Assembly (NCBI RefSeq): GCF_018141445.1
Contig: NZ_CP058649.1
Location: 4,483,001-4,547,000 of the forward strand
Length of the DNA: 64,000 bases
Source of the DNA: Vallitalea pronyensis
Lineage (GTDB): Bacteria > Bacillota > Clostridia > Lachnospirales > Vallitaleaceae
Direction of reading: 5' to 3'
Shown: positions 18,083 through 27,037 of the stretch, piece after piece
Position numbering within the stretch: position 1 is the stretch's first letter
How the letters are laid out: every line of letters starts with the position of its first letter
Notes under the pieces: generated by a model
What the model was told of the DNA's origin: nothing
The model's database searches: none
Seen by the model: only the letters and a program-made list of their open reading frames with translations
Made by a program: the position numbers and the translations under genes

Positions 18083-18964
18083 TTATTCTTTACTCTTCTC
18101 ATTTATAACACTATCCTTCTCATTTATACGCTTTCGATATATAGAAGGGGAACATCCCATATAGGTATGAAACACACGATTAAATGTCTTAACACTGTTA
18201 AACCCTGTAAGATATGCAATATCAACAACGGTATCATCTGTTTCTGAAAGGCATTCTCTAGCCCTTTGTAAGCGTATCATGGTGACGAAGTGTTTAAAGG
18301 TCATACCTGTATACTTTTTAAATAGTCTGGTAAAATAATTCTTACTCAGATGGACCAACTGAATGATTTCTTCAAGGGACAGTGCCTCATGGTAATGCTT
18401 TTCAACATGATGGATCACGTATTCAATAACCGGGTGGGGTTGATATTTCTTATGAACTTGTTCCATGGACAGTTGCAATTGCTCTTCCCTTAACAGACAT
18501 GTCATCAGTTGATACATACTGCTTAAGATGGCATATTTGTAACCTTTTTTCATTTGCTCATATTCCATTAATAAGGTGGCTAAGATACGTTTGAGCTTCT
18601 GTCTAAAATCCTGATTATACTGGTCATTGATAATGAGGCTATGACTGAATAACATCATTAATTGTTGGTAATCATGGGTATCATAATGTAAGCTCTCTAA
18701 TAAATTCATATGAAATTTCATGAGTATATGATGAAAATGCGCACATTCCACATAACGGTGAATCTCTTTTCGTCCAATAATCATCATGTCACCTGTTTGG
18801 AGAGTATAACGATCATTTCTAATGTAAACATCACCTTGTCCTTCAGCGACTAACAAGATTTCAATTTCCTCATGCCAATGAGGAGGAAAACCAAACATCT
18901 GCCCTTGCCATACTTTGATGGGATAATCATGGGCTTTGAAAGTATATTCATAATAGGGTTCCAT
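18083..18964 (-). CDS. AraC-family transcriptional regulator
   Basis: 293 aa. The N-terminal cupin sensor (FGFPPHWHEEIEILLVAEGQGDVYI) is followed by a C-terminal double helix-turn-helix: LEEIIQLVHLSKNYFTRLFKKYTG and VVDIAYLTGFNSVKTFNRVFHTYMGCSPS. It lies directly upstream of the ThuA and Gfo/Idh genes on the same strand with only 57 bp between, so it probably controls that sugar locus. AAGGAG precedes the ATG. Confidence 0.88.
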   Translation of the reverse strand: MEPYYEYTFKAHDYPIKVWQGQMFGFPPHWHEEIEILLVAEGQGDVYIRNDRYTLQTGDMMIIGRKEIHRYVECAHFHHILMKFHMNLLESLHYDTHDYQQLMMLFSHSLIINDQYNQDFRQKLKRILATLLMEYEQMKKGYKYAILSSMYQLMTCLLREEQLQLSMEQVHKKYQPHPVIEYVIHHVEKHYHEALSLEEIIQLVHLSKNYFTRLFKKYTGMTFKHFVTMIRLQRARECLSETDDTVVDIAYLTGFNSVKTFNRVFHTYMGCSPSIYRKRINEKDSVINEKSKE

Positions 18965-19093
18965 TGCTCATACTCCTTATCCATGTTATGGTTTTATTAT
19001 GCCATAGTCTTATGTATTATACCAGATTATATCGTCTTTTTCGAAGAACTTTCTTAGTAAATCTCCTTTTATTGACATCTCTTGAACATATAA

Positions 19094-19148
19094 AAAGGTA
19101 TAAACCTTAATGGTTAAGCATACGATGCTCAAGCCAACGTTTATACCT
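19094..19148 (-). terminator. Terminator of the GntP permease gene
   Basis: AGGTATAAAC (19096-19105) pairs perfectly with GTTTATACCT (19139-19148). An inner stem (GCAT/ATGC) lies in the loop. On the minus strand the outer stem is followed by TTTTTAT. It lies about 45 bp beyond the gntP-like stop. Confidence 0.8.
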
Positions 19149-19193
19149 CTTATTATTATATAGTTTATGATATTAATCTATCCGCCCTAAGCA

Positions 19194-20552
19194 CTATAGC
19201 AAAATAAATGATAGTAAAACTACAAATGCAAAGGTGACTAAGCCCTGTATCAAGGTAGCCATGGTATGGGACTTGTAACCTGTGGATACATCCATTCCGC
19301 TGAAATTCGTTACTACCCAGAAGAAGCTGTCATTGGCATGGGATACGGTCATGGCTCCAGCACCAATGGCCATTACTGTTAAGACACTTCCCATGGTAGA
19401 ATCCAACCCAAGGGATGTTAGCAGTGGGGCCACAAGAGCAGATGTGGTTACAAGAGCAACTGTTGATGAGCCTTGAGCTGTTTTGAATGCTGCCGCAATG
19501 ATAAATGGCAGGAATATACCCAGGTTATATTCGGCTAAAGTAGCACCTAAGTAATCACCTATCTGCGTGGTTTTAAGCACCGTTCCCAGTGCACCACCTG
19601 CACCTGTTACCATGATAATCACAGCTGCACCTTTTAAACCATCACCAATCCAGCCTGTTAATGTTTCTTCATTTAACTTAGGCAATAACAATAAGGAGAA
19701 TAAGAATCCAATAACAAGAGCATTAATGGGTTTACCTAAAAATGAAACCGCTGTATATAAACCGCCATCACCTAGTGGCAGTGAGGGCATATTGGCAATT
19801 GTACCAAACGTAATGAGTAAAATCGGTACAAGAATAGGAGCAAATGCCTTCCAAGCACTTGGTAAGACACCATACTTTTCTTTTACCTCGTCATAAGACA
19901 TTTCTAATGGCTCTTGATCTTCTGTGGACGTATACTTCTTACCTGCAATTTTTGCCCAGAAGTATCCTGCAAACATACCCACCAATGCTACTGCAATACC
20001 AATTAAAATAACCAATCCCAGTTTATTTTCAAGACCTAAATTACCAGCAGCAGCAATAGGACCTGGTGTGGGTGGTACAAAGGTATGGGTAGCATATAAG
20101 CCTGTTGCTAGTGCCACTGTCATCATAACGGATGATGCTTTTGTTCTTTTGGCTAAGGATCTTTTAAGTGATGATAGAATGACGAATCCAGAATCACAAA
20201 ATACAGGAATAGATACAATGTAGCCAATAATACTCATGGCAAGGCCTGGTCGTTTTTGACCGACCACTTTTAGAACAGTATCTGCCATTTTAATGGCTGC
20301 ACCTGATTTTTCTAGAATTGTACCAATGATGGTACCTAGAATAATGACGATACCTATATACCTTAAGATACCTCCAAAACCTGTCTTAATGGTATCCCCT
20401 ATCTCCAATAGAGGCATACCTGCTGCCAATGCAATACCATATGATGTAATAAGTAATACAATAAAAGGGTGAATCTTAAACTTAGATGTTGCTAACACAA
20501 TAAAAGCGATACCTAATACCAAAATAACAATTAACATTGGACCTTCAACCAT
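19194..20552 (-). CDS. GntP-family permease (glycerate or gluconate:H+ symporter)
   Basis: 452 aa with 12 or more hydrophobic segments, an integral inner-membrane proton symporter. Family features include ILGTIIGTILEKSGAA near residue 75, SIPVFCDSGFVIL near 115 and AHTFVPPTPGPIAAAG-type sequence near 158. GntP permeases carry gluconate, glycerate and related hydroxy acids. The neighbouring glycerate kinase and CdaR regulator favour glycerate. GGGAGGG precedes the ATG. Confidence 0.92.
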   Translation of the reverse strand: MVEGPMLIVILVLGIAFIVLATSKFKIHPFIVLLITSYGIALAAGMPLLEIGDTIKTGFGGILRYIGIVIILGTIIGTILEKSGAAIKMADTVLKVVGQKRPGLAMSIIGYIVSIPVFCDSGFVILSSLKRSLAKRTKASSVMMTVALATGLYATHTFVPPTPGPIAAAGNLGLENKLGLVILIGIAVALVGMFAGYFWAKIAGKKYTSTEDQEPLEMSYDEVKEKYGVLPSAWKAFAPILVPILLITFGTIANMPSLPLGDGGLYTAVSFLGKPINALVIGFLFSLLLLPKLNEETLTGWIGDGLKGAAVIIMVTGAGGALGTVLKTTQIGDYLGATLAEYNLGIFLPFIIAAAFKTAQGSSTVALVTTSALVAPLLTSLGLDSTMGSVLTVMAIGAGAMTVSHANDSFFWVVTNFSGMDVSTGYKSHTMATLIQGLVTFAFVVLLSFILL

Positions 20553-20647
20553 GTAAAACCCTCCCTATAGATGAAATAATAATATACAATATGCTGAATG
20601 ATGGGCCAATATGTTTATTTCTAACATCCAACATATTACCTTGATTT

Positions 20648-20704
20648 TATAAGTTGAATGGCTAGAGATAACAGGGTACCATGTCGTCGATCATTCAACT
20701 TATA
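20648..20704. promoter_or_regulatory. 13-bp perfect inverted repeat between glycerate kinase and permease genes
   Basis: TATAAGTTGAATG (20648-20660) is exactly inverted at 20692-20704 with 31 nt between. It sits in the 237-bp gap upstream of the permease gene. There is no T-run, so it is not a simple terminator. It may be an operator with two half sites, or an RNA stem that sets the kinase/permease ratio. Confidence 0.55.
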
Positions 20705-20789
20705 TCTATCATAATAGCGTATATGTTTTGTATGAATATGCACGAAGAAATACACGCCTTTATGAACACTTTAATCTGTGCTATACACT

Positions 20790-21932
20790 TTACTTGTGCA
20801 TGCTAGCCAATAACCGCATGACACGTTCTATGGTTTGATACAGTAGTTCTTCCCCATGCTCCATGGCATATGTTAAATCTCTTGGTCCGTCCACGATGGA
20901 AAACAGTGTATCAATGCCTTTTTCATAGACCAGATGAGCATCTTTTCCAATGGAACCAACCACACCAATAACAGGAACATGATATTTCTTGGCAACAGTA
21001 GCTACACCAACAGGTAACTTGCCATGTACGGTTTGATAATTGATTTCACCTTCACCTGTGATAACTAAATCGAAATCATAATCATGGAAATATTGATCCA
21101 AGCTAATGCTGTCTCTAATGATATCAAATCCCGGTTGTAAGCTGGCATCCATAAAAGCTAATAAACCTGCACCTAACCCACCTGCTGCGCCTGCTCCTGG
21201 CACATCCTTAACATCTTTTCCTAGCTCTGATTGAATCATCTGAGCATAGTGTTCTAGATAGCTGTCAAGTCGTGGTAAGTCTTCCTGTAAAGCACCTTTT
21301 TGAGGGCCATAAATATAGCTGGCGCCTTGTTTACCACATAAGGGATTATTCACATCACAAGCCACTAGAAATTCTACATTCTGTAAACGTGCGTCACAGG
21401 CACTCATATCAATGGTATGCAAATCTTTTAACCCAATGGCTCCGCGGCCTATAACTGTGCCATGTTTATCCAGTAAGCGAAATCCTAACGCCTCTAACAT
21501 ACCAGCACCACCATCATTGGTAGCACTACCTCCAATACCAAGTATAATCTTGGTACAACCTTTATCAAGAACTGCTTTTATCAGTTCTCCTGTACCGTAG
21601 GTGGTCGTATACAATGGGTTTCGTTGATTATCTGGAACCAATGGTAACCCTGAGGCACTTGCCATCTCAATAACAGCTGTGATGTTATCGCCTAAAATAC
21701 CGTACTTGGCATCTACTGTTTCACCTAATGGTCCTGTCACGTTGGTATGTTCAATGGTGCCTTGGGTATTGTGTACAAGTGCTTCGACGGTTCCCTCTCC
21801 ACCATCAGCTAAAGGACAGGTCACAATAGTGGCTTCAGGGTATATATTTAAAATGGCCTTCTTAGCAATTTCACAGTATCGAATTGCTGATACACTTCCC
21901 TTAAAGGAATCTGGTGCTACAAATATGTTCAT
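20790..21932 (-). CDS. Glycerate kinase
   Basis: 380 aa from the ATG at 21932, which has AAGGTGG about eight bases upstream. An upstream GTG at 21944 overlaps that ribosome site. The N-terminal MNIFVAPDSFKGSVSA, CPLADGGEGTVEAL near residue 43 and LGIGGSATNDGGAG near 130 are signatures of the GarK/GlxK family, which phosphorylates D-glycerate to 2- or 3-phosphoglycerate. It feeds imported glycerate into glycolysis and sits between the CdaR regulator and the permease on one strand. Confidence 0.95.
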   Translation of the reverse strand: MNIFVAPDSFKGSVSAIRYCEIAKKAILNIYPEATIVTCPLADGGEGTVEALVHNTQGTIEHTNVTGPLGETVDAKYGILGDNITAVIEMASASGLPLVPDNQRNPLYTTTYGTGELIKAVLDKGCTKIILGIGGSATNDGGAGMLEALGFRLLDKHGTVIGRGAIGLKDLHTIDMSACDARLQNVEFLVACDVNNPLCGKQGASYIYGPQKGALQEDLPRLDSYLEHYAQMIQSELGKDVKDVPGAGAAGGLGAGLLAFMDASLQPGFDIIRDSISLDQYFHDYDFDLVITGEGEINYQTVHGKLPVGVATVAKKYHVPVIGVVGSIGKDAHLVYEKGIDTLFSIVDGPRDLTYAMEHGEELLYQTIERVMRLLASMHK

Positions 21933-22024
21933 TGGTTCAACCACCTTCTTTCATTGTATGTAATGACTAAAAAAATACATTTTTTTATGAACTGTTCGTT
22001 TAATTTTACTAACCATTTAACTTT

Positions 22025-22101
22025 ATTATAGTACAAAAGCATCTGTTATGCTTCATACATACCAGATAAAAATACAGAAAAAAATTGTACCCAAGGTACA
22101 A
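22025..22101 (-). promoter_or_regulatory. Candidate activated promoter of the glycerate kinase gene
   Basis: A minus-strand TATAAT (plus 22025-22030) has no recognisable -35 box. A perfect palindrome, TTGTACC-CAA-GGTACAA (22085-22101), is centred about 75 bp upstream of the inferred start. A weak -35 plus an upstream operator fits a promoter needing an activator. CdaR, encoded just upstream, is the obvious candidate, but the link is inference. Confidence 0.5.
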
Positions 22102-22146
22102 CTTTCTAATGGTTACTCAACATATATTGTCTTTTTGCGTGTATCA

Positions 22147-23313
22147 TCAACTTTTATAGTGTTTAATATACAGATAGATCACGTGTAATAGCATTCTGTC
22201 CTTTTCATTATGAATGGGGTTAAGATTAAGATATTCCTTTAGCTTATTCATACGAAAAATCATGGTGTTGCGATGAATGTATAAAGCTTTTGCCGCATGG
22301 ACAAGGCTCATGTTATTCTCAATGAGTGCTTCAATGGTTTCAAACATATGCTGTGAATCAAGGATCTTCTCCGCTAGAGGTTTTAGGTACGTATCAAGTA
22401 AACCTTTATGGACACTGGCAAATAATAACTCAAATATATGGTCTTTGGCAAAGATAATCTGCTTTCCCTTTTGTTTGGCGTTATTCAACAAAAGCTTAGC
22501 TTCACGGTAACTCTCTGCATAACCATGCTGTGACGGATGATAATTTCCTACAGAAACAGACCATTCAACATGTAATCCTTCTAATGCTTTTTGGATTTCT
22601 ATAAAATACCCCTCAATGTGTTCTTTTAGATGGTTTTCATCTTGTTTAAAAGTTTTAAAAATAATAATTTCATCCACATTGATATAAGAGGATATGTCTT
22701 GTTTATTGTGGCTTGCAGTAGCCTTTATACTGCTTATGATGTGCTCTTTAACTTTTTCTTTTGTTAAAAGCGGACTGGTTTCAACCACATGGTTAAGGTT
22801 ATTAAGGGACAGCAAACACACCACCCGAGGAATAGTCAGATTATACCCTAATTTAGCCCCCCAATTTTTTGTGGTTTCCCAGTCATAATCATAATGAACG
22901 GCTAGGAGCCTATTGATAAAAAAAGTCTTTTGGCTTTGATGATGGTAGATTCTTTCTTTTAGTGCCTGCTGTTCAAGCATCAACTCCGTAGACATACGTA
23001 CTAATTCAGCTGTATTCTCCAATTCTTTTGGAGAACCCGTTATACCAATTACACCAGCAATAGCATGTTGATAATAGAAGGGCATGTTAATACCTTGTTT
23101 CACCCCTTCATATTTTGCTTCATCTTCTTCGTCAATATCAATACGGCACTTTTTCTTAATCACTTCTTCTGCAATCTTATGATATTTACCAATGCGTTCT
23201 TTACTGCCACTTGCTATAATGACACCTAAGTCATTCATGATGTTAATGTTATAACCAAGATTATCCATAATCTGGTCCACCAGTTTTTGCGCCAACTCTT
23301 GATTAAGAACCAT
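22147..23313 (-). CDS. CdaR-family sugar diacid / glycerate regulator
   Basis: 388 aa. The N-terminal 130 residues match the sugar-diacid recognition domain (LAQKLVDQIMDNLGYNINIMNDLGVIIASG). The middle is a GGDEF-like PucR segment. The C-terminal helix-turn-helix (NMSLVHAAKALYIHRNTMIFRMNKLKEYLN) is of the PucR/CdaR type. Relatives activate glycerate, glucarate or galactarate genes when bound to the acid. It precedes the kinase and permease genes on the same strand and probably controls them. Confidence 0.9.
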   Translation of the reverse strand: MVLNQELAQKLVDQIMDNLGYNINIMNDLGVIIASGSKERIGKYHKIAEEVIKKKCRIDIDEEDEAKYEGVKQGINMPFYYQHAIAGVIGITGSPKELENTAELVRMSTELMLEQQALKERIYHHQSQKTFFINRLLAVHYDYDWETTKNWGAKLGYNLTIPRVVCLLSLNNLNHVVETSPLLTKEKVKEHIISSIKATASHNKQDISSYINVDEIIIFKTFKQDENHLKEHIEGYFIEIQKALEGLHVEWSVSVGNYHPSQHGYAESYREAKLLLNNAKQKGKQIIFAKDHIFELLFASVHKGLLDTYLKPLAEKILDSQHMFETIEALIENNMSLVHAAKALYIHRNTMIFRMNKLKEYLNLNPIHNEKDRMLLHVIYLYIKHYKS

Positions 23314-23430
23314 TGTGCCACTCCCTATCTGCTAAATGATTAACCATATATGGGTATAATGTAACACAATATAGTGGCGGTTTCAAGGTGAGCTAAAGCT
23401 TATTTCAACATAGCATCCCATTTTAAAATG

Positions 23431-23471
23431 AAAAGGCACCTCTCTAGCTGACTAGATAAGGTGCCTTTTTA
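23431..23471 (-). terminator. Terminator of hcp
   Basis: AAAAGGCACC pairs with GGTGCCTTTT around a second short stem, TCTAG-CTGA-CTAGA. T residues follow on both strands. It lies just after the hcp stop and before cdaR. Confidence 0.88.
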
Positions 23472-23488
23472 TATTTATGATTGATTGA

Positions 23489-25129
23489 CTATTGTAAAAA
23501 CATTTTCATATCATCATCTACATTGGTGATGCCACCGATACCAAATGTTTCAACTAACACGTTCGCTACATTTGGTGATAGGAAAGCAGGAAGTGTTGGT
23601 CCTAAGTGAATGTTTTTCACACCTAAGTGAAGTAAAGCAAGTAACACGATAACTGCTTTTTGCTCATACCATGCAATGTTGTATGCTATTGGTAATTCGT
23701 TAATGTCATTAAGCTCAAATACTTCTTTTAATTTAAGTGCAATAACAGCTAATGAGTAAGAGTCATTACATTGTCCTGCATCAAGTACACGAGGAATGCC
23801 ACCGATATCGCCAAGTGGTAATTTGTTGTACTTGTATTTTGCGCAACCTGCTGTAAGAATCACAGTATCTTTAGGTAGTGCGTTAGCAAAATCTGTGTAG
23901 TAATCTCTTGATTTCATTCTTCCATCACAACCAGCCATAACAAAGAATTTCTTGATTGCGCCAGTCTTAACAGCGTCTACCACTTTATCAGCAAGAGCAA
24001 ACACTTGTGCATGTGCAAAACCACCAACGATTGAACCTGTTTCAATCTCTGTAGGAGGAGCTAAACGCTTAGCATGCTCGATAATTGCTGAGAAATCCTT
24101 GTTACCATTTTCGTCTGCTTCAATGTGTGTACAGCCTGGGTATCCAGAAGCACCCGTAGTATAGATTTTTTCAAGTTGCTCACCTTTTGGTGGTACGATA
24201 CAGTTTGTTGTAAAGAGAACTGGTCCATTAAAGGAAGCAAATTCCTCTTTTTGTTTCCACCAAGCACTACCGTAGTTACCAACAAAATTATCGTATTTTT
24301 TAAATTCAGGATAGTAATGTGCTGGAAGCATTTCACTATGTGTATAAACGTCTACCCCTGTGCCTTTTGTTTGCTCTAATAACTGCTTAAGATCGCTTAG
24401 GTCATGACCTGAGATTAAAATCGCTGGGTTATTTCGAACACCTAGATTTACTTCAGTAATCTCTGGGTTACCATATGCACCTGTATTCGCTGCATCTAAT
24501 AGAGCCATTGTATTAACACCATATTTACCAGTTTCTAATGTAAGGGCTACAAGATCGTCAGCACTTAAGGTGTTGTCAACTGTTGCTGCCAATGCTTTTG
24601 TTGTAAACGCATAGATTTCTTTATCTTCTTTACCAAGATTAAGTGCATGATGGGCATAAGCTGCCATACCTTTTACACCGTAAGTGATTAATTCTCTTAA
24701 TGAACGTACATCTTCATTTTCTGTTGCAAGAACGCCAACAACCACACTATCAGCTTTGGCTTCTAATGCAGCATCAGATTCAGCATACCATGTAGCACAG
24801 TCATGAAGGTCCGTAAGAGCTACCCCTTTAGCCTCTAATGCTTCCTTTAGAGTTTTTCTAAGTACTAAGCCTTCTTTAATTGCAGCTTTAATAGCTTGGT
24901 CATCAAAGTTAGCATTGGTGATTGTCATAAATAAACCATTCATGATGAAATGATCCACCGGGTCAAGATCCACACCTTTGTCTCTTCCCTTATTAGCTAA
25001 TATTGAAAGTCCTTTAATGGTATAAATGAGTAAATCTTGCAAGTTAGAAACTTCTTCATTCTTACCACACACACCTGCTACTGTACAACCTGTTCCTTTT
25101 GCAGCTTCTTGACATTGATAACAAAACAT
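23489..25129 (-). CDS. hcp: Hydroxylamine reductase / hybrid cluster protein
   Basis: 546 aa from the ATG at 25129; a GTG at 25138 is also in frame but lies too close to the AAAGG site. The N-terminal MFCYQCQEAAKGTGCTVAGVCGK holds the cysteines of the first iron-sulfur cluster. Downstream cysteine motifs (GYPGCTHIEADENGN, MAGCDGRMKSRDYY, TAGCAKYKYNKL, DAGQCNDSYS) provide ligands of the hybrid cluster. The enzyme reduces hydroxylamine in vitro and is now seen as a nitric-oxide reductase guarding anaerobes against nitrosative stress. It is cytoplasmic and monocistronic, with its own terminator and an FNR-type promoter. Confidence 0.96.
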   Translation of the reverse strand: MFCYQCQEAAKGTGCTVAGVCGKNEEVSNLQDLLIYTIKGLSILANKGRDKGVDLDPVDHFIMNGLFMTITNANFDDQAIKAAIKEGLVLRKTLKEALEAKGVALTDLHDCATWYAESDAALEAKADSVVVGVLATENEDVRSLRELITYGVKGMAAYAHHALNLGKEDKEIYAFTTKALAATVDNTLSADDLVALTLETGKYGVNTMALLDAANTGAYGNPEITEVNLGVRNNPAILISGHDLSDLKQLLEQTKGTGVDVYTHSEMLPAHYYPEFKKYDNFVGNYGSAWWKQKEEFASFNGPVLFTTNCIVPPKGEQLEKIYTTGASGYPGCTHIEADENGNKDFSAIIEHAKRLAPPTEIETGSIVGGFAHAQVFALADKVVDAVKTGAIKKFFVMAGCDGRMKSRDYYTDFANALPKDTVILTAGCAKYKYNKLPLGDIGGIPRVLDAGQCNDSYSLAVIALKLKEVFELNDINELPIAYNIAWYEQKAVIVLLALLHLGVKNIHLGPTLPAFLSPNVANVLVETFGIGGITNVDDDMKMFLQ

Positions 25130-25207
25130 ACTTTGCACAACCTTTCATATTTAAATTTTATTATGTTTTTCACTAATATTTGGGTTATTTTGTTAACCAC
25201 TGACCAA

Positions 25208-25249
25208 AGTATAGCATGGTGGTATATAGAATTCTGTAACCTATGTTAC
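25208..25249 (-). promoter_or_regulatory. hcp promoter with FNR/HcpR-type palindrome at -41.5
   Basis: The minus-strand -10 box TATACT is at plus 25208-25213. The palindrome GTAAC-CTAT-GTTAC (25236-25249) is centred exactly 41.5 bp upstream of the inferred start, the classic position of a class II CRP/FNR activator. There is no good -35 box. HcpR-type regulators are known to control hcp in anaerobes, so this is the likely site; the regulator gene is not in the window. Confidence 0.7.
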
Positions 25250-25252
25250 GAA

Positions 25253-25267
25253 TGAGAATTATTTTCA
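25253..25267. promoter_or_regulatory. Possible Fur/PerR-type box
   Basis: TGAGAAT-T-ATTTTCA matches the 7-1-7 pattern TGATAAT-N-ATTATCA at 12 of 14 arm positions. It lies directly upstream of the FNR-type palindrome of hcp. AT-rich sequence makes such matches common, so this is tentative. Confidence 0.35.
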
Positions 25268-25462
25268 AAAAAGGAACTACTATCTAATGACATTCCAAAC
25301 AATTTATACGGCTATAGAACATCTAGGAAAGGTGGGAAGACCGTTCATGACGTTTAGCGTGATGTGACGTTTAGTGAATGGATTGATAATTTCAAGTAAA
25401 TGACATTTGCACCTGTTAAAAAGCAATTATTTAATGAAACTTGCAAAGTCATAATATACATA

Positions 25463-25493
25463 TTGACTTTCCAGTTACTGGACATGATATACT
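25463..25493 (+). promoter_or_regulatory. MerR-type promoter with 19-bp spacer and central dyad
   Basis: TTGACT (25463-25468) and TATACT (25488-25493) are separated by 19 bp, two more than the optimum. The spacer holds the perfect dyad TCCAGT-T-ACTGGA (25470-25482). This is the known architecture of MerR-controlled promoters, in which the regulator untwists the DNA to align the boxes. It lies 40 bp before the MerR-family gene, indicating autoregulation. The bases 25270-25462 upstream hold only a 10-bp direct repeat, TGACGTTTAG, twice near 25348-25373. Confidence 0.8.
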
Positions 25494-25533
25494 AATTAAA
25501 GAGTTAACTCAATAAGTTTTGGAGGTTGTTATC

Positions 25534-26787
25534 ATGATGAAAATTGGTGACTTTTCACAACTAACAGGTGTGCCTGTTAAGACACTTAGGTATTATGCAG
25601 AAATAGGATTGTTACATCCTGCATGTATAGAAGACAATAATTATAGGTACTATGGACTTGAACAACTATTAGAAATTAACCATATAATTGAGTTAAAAGA
25701 TTGTGGTTTTACGCTTAATGAAATTACCAATAAGGATATAAATACAATGAATACTTCTGATTTGCTCTGTCTATATCAAAAAAAGCTATCTGTTGCTGAG
25801 AAAGAGCGTCACTTTGCTAATATGAAAATAGCAAACCTCAAAAGAAGAATTTCTGAATTAAAGGAAAAGGAGAAAGAAAACATGATTTTATATAATTTAC
25901 ATCAAGCACCTGACCATTCAACATTGATGGGGACAATAAAAGGAGTCGCAGATTTTTATTCTTTAAATCTTAGTCCAGAGATGCTCTATGGACTTACTGG
26001 GCAAGCTTTTATGATAAATATACATGAAGAACTATGCCCAAGTGGACCCTATTGTTACAACCTAACAGCATTTATTGAACTTCTAAAAAATGTTGGTATT
26101 GAAATGAAAAACTGTGGATTCTTCACTAAATCAAGTACAACAAAAGAAAGAGAGCAAATTGAAAAGACAATCAAGGAACATTTAGACAGTAATAATCCAT
26201 GTGCTCTATTAAATATGGAATATCAACTGATAACTGGTTACGATGATACTGGTTTCATTACCACTCAACCATGGTCAACAGATTTTCCACCAGGACATTT
26301 AACATATGGTACATGGGAAGAAATTGGAAATGAAATTCACATGAGCATTTTTACTTTCAATAGTGTACAACAAAAGCCAATAGATGAAATGATAAAAGTT
26401 GCTCTGTATTCTGCATTAGAGATTAATACAAATCCTGACCAATATACAACTAAGCCATATTTCACTGGTTTAGAGGCATACGATGTTTTTATTAAAGCTA
26501 TTGAAGATGGACATGGTAGTGGACAAGGCAATCGGTGGAACGCAACAGTATGGGGAGAGTGTCGAAATATGGCTTCAACCTTTTTTAAGCAACTTTCTGA
26601 CGTGTATCCTAATTTATCAAATGATTTCTTATCATTGAGTCATGATTATAAATTAATAGGTGAGAGTTTGCTTAAAATTTCTGAAAGCAATCTTCCAATA
26701 GTACCTAGAATAGATGTGTTGAAGGAAATAAAGTCTATTGAAAGTGTGGCAATAGATAAGATAAAAACTGTTTTAAACAAGTTATGA
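25534..26787 (+). CDS. MerR-family regulator fused to a BtrH-like domain
   Basis: 417 aa from the ATG at 25534, eight bases after GGAGG. The first 70 residues are a MerR winged helix (KIGDFSQLTGVPVKTLRYYAEIGLLHP). A coiled-coil dimer helix follows to about residue 115. The remaining 300 residues resemble the BtrH N-terminal / C39-like fold (a conserved LCPSGPYCYNL segment, then LITGYDDTGFITTQPW). The catalytic-type domain may act as a ligand sensor, like the effector domains of other long MerR proteins. The downstream gene 27038-27502 is a GyrI-like effector-binding protein. Confidence 0.8.
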   Translation: MMKIGDFSQLTGVPVKTLRYYAEIGLLHPACIEDNNYRYYGLEQLLEINHIIELKDCGFTLNEITNKDINTMNTSDLLCLYQKKLSVAEKERHFANMKIANLKRRISELKEKEKENMILYNLHQAPDHSTLMGTIKGVADFYSLNLSPEMLYGLTGQAFMINIHEELCPSGPYCYNLTAFIELLKNVGIEMKNCGFFTKSSTTKEREQIEKTIKEHLDSNNPCALLNMEYQLITGYDDTGFITTQPWSTDFPPGHLTYGTWEEIGNEIHMSIFTFNSVQQKPIDEMIKVALYSALEINTNPDQYTTKPYFTGLEAYDVFIKAIEDGHGSGQGNRWNATVWGECRNMASTFFKQLSDVYPNLSNDFLSLSHDYKLIGESLLKISESNLPIVPRIDVLKEIKSIESVAIDKIKTVLNKL

Positions 26788-26831
26788 TGTTAAAATCAAA
26801 TTAAAACAAGGAAGATTTTGACCTTGAAACG

Positions 26832-26916
26832 AAAGGGACTGTTTTTACGCAGTCCCTTATTTATGGGGGTTAAAAGGATTTAGCATTGATGAATTTGACA
26901 TTGATAACAAAACATA
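26832..26916 (+). repeat. Dispersed terminator repeat, copy A
   Basis: AAGGGACTG and CAGTCCCTT form a stem with an 8-nt TTTTTACG loop (26833-26858), ending the MerR-fusion gene. The following 55 bases (GATGAATTTGACATTGAT and beyond to AAAACATA) are shared with copy B, so the repeated unit is longer than the hairpin. Confidence 0.8.
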
Positions 26917-26942
26917 CTTTGCAAAGAATTCAAATAATAACT

Positions 26943-26971
26943 TTCGAAAGAACATTCGTTCGTGTTATAAT
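26943..26971 (+). promoter_or_regulatory. Promoter with GAAC-N4-GTTC box, GyrI-like gene
   Basis: TATAAT (26966-26971) is preceded by GAACATTCGTTC (26950-26961), which fills the -35/-10 spacer. The nominal -35 (TTCGAA) is poor. The same box in the same register lies upstream of the gene at 30924. GAAC-N4-GTTC resembles the Firmicute LexA core. Confidence 0.6.
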
Positions 26972-27037
26972 GATGGTAGGAAATTGATAAGTCAAAAAAT
27001 GAAAAAAATCGATATCATAATAACAGGAGGATGAGAG

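Noticed and set aside
25253..25267. Strong claim of iron or peroxide control of hcp
   Set aside because: A single two-mismatch Fur/PerR-like box in AT-rich DNA is weak; kept only as a low-confidence site.
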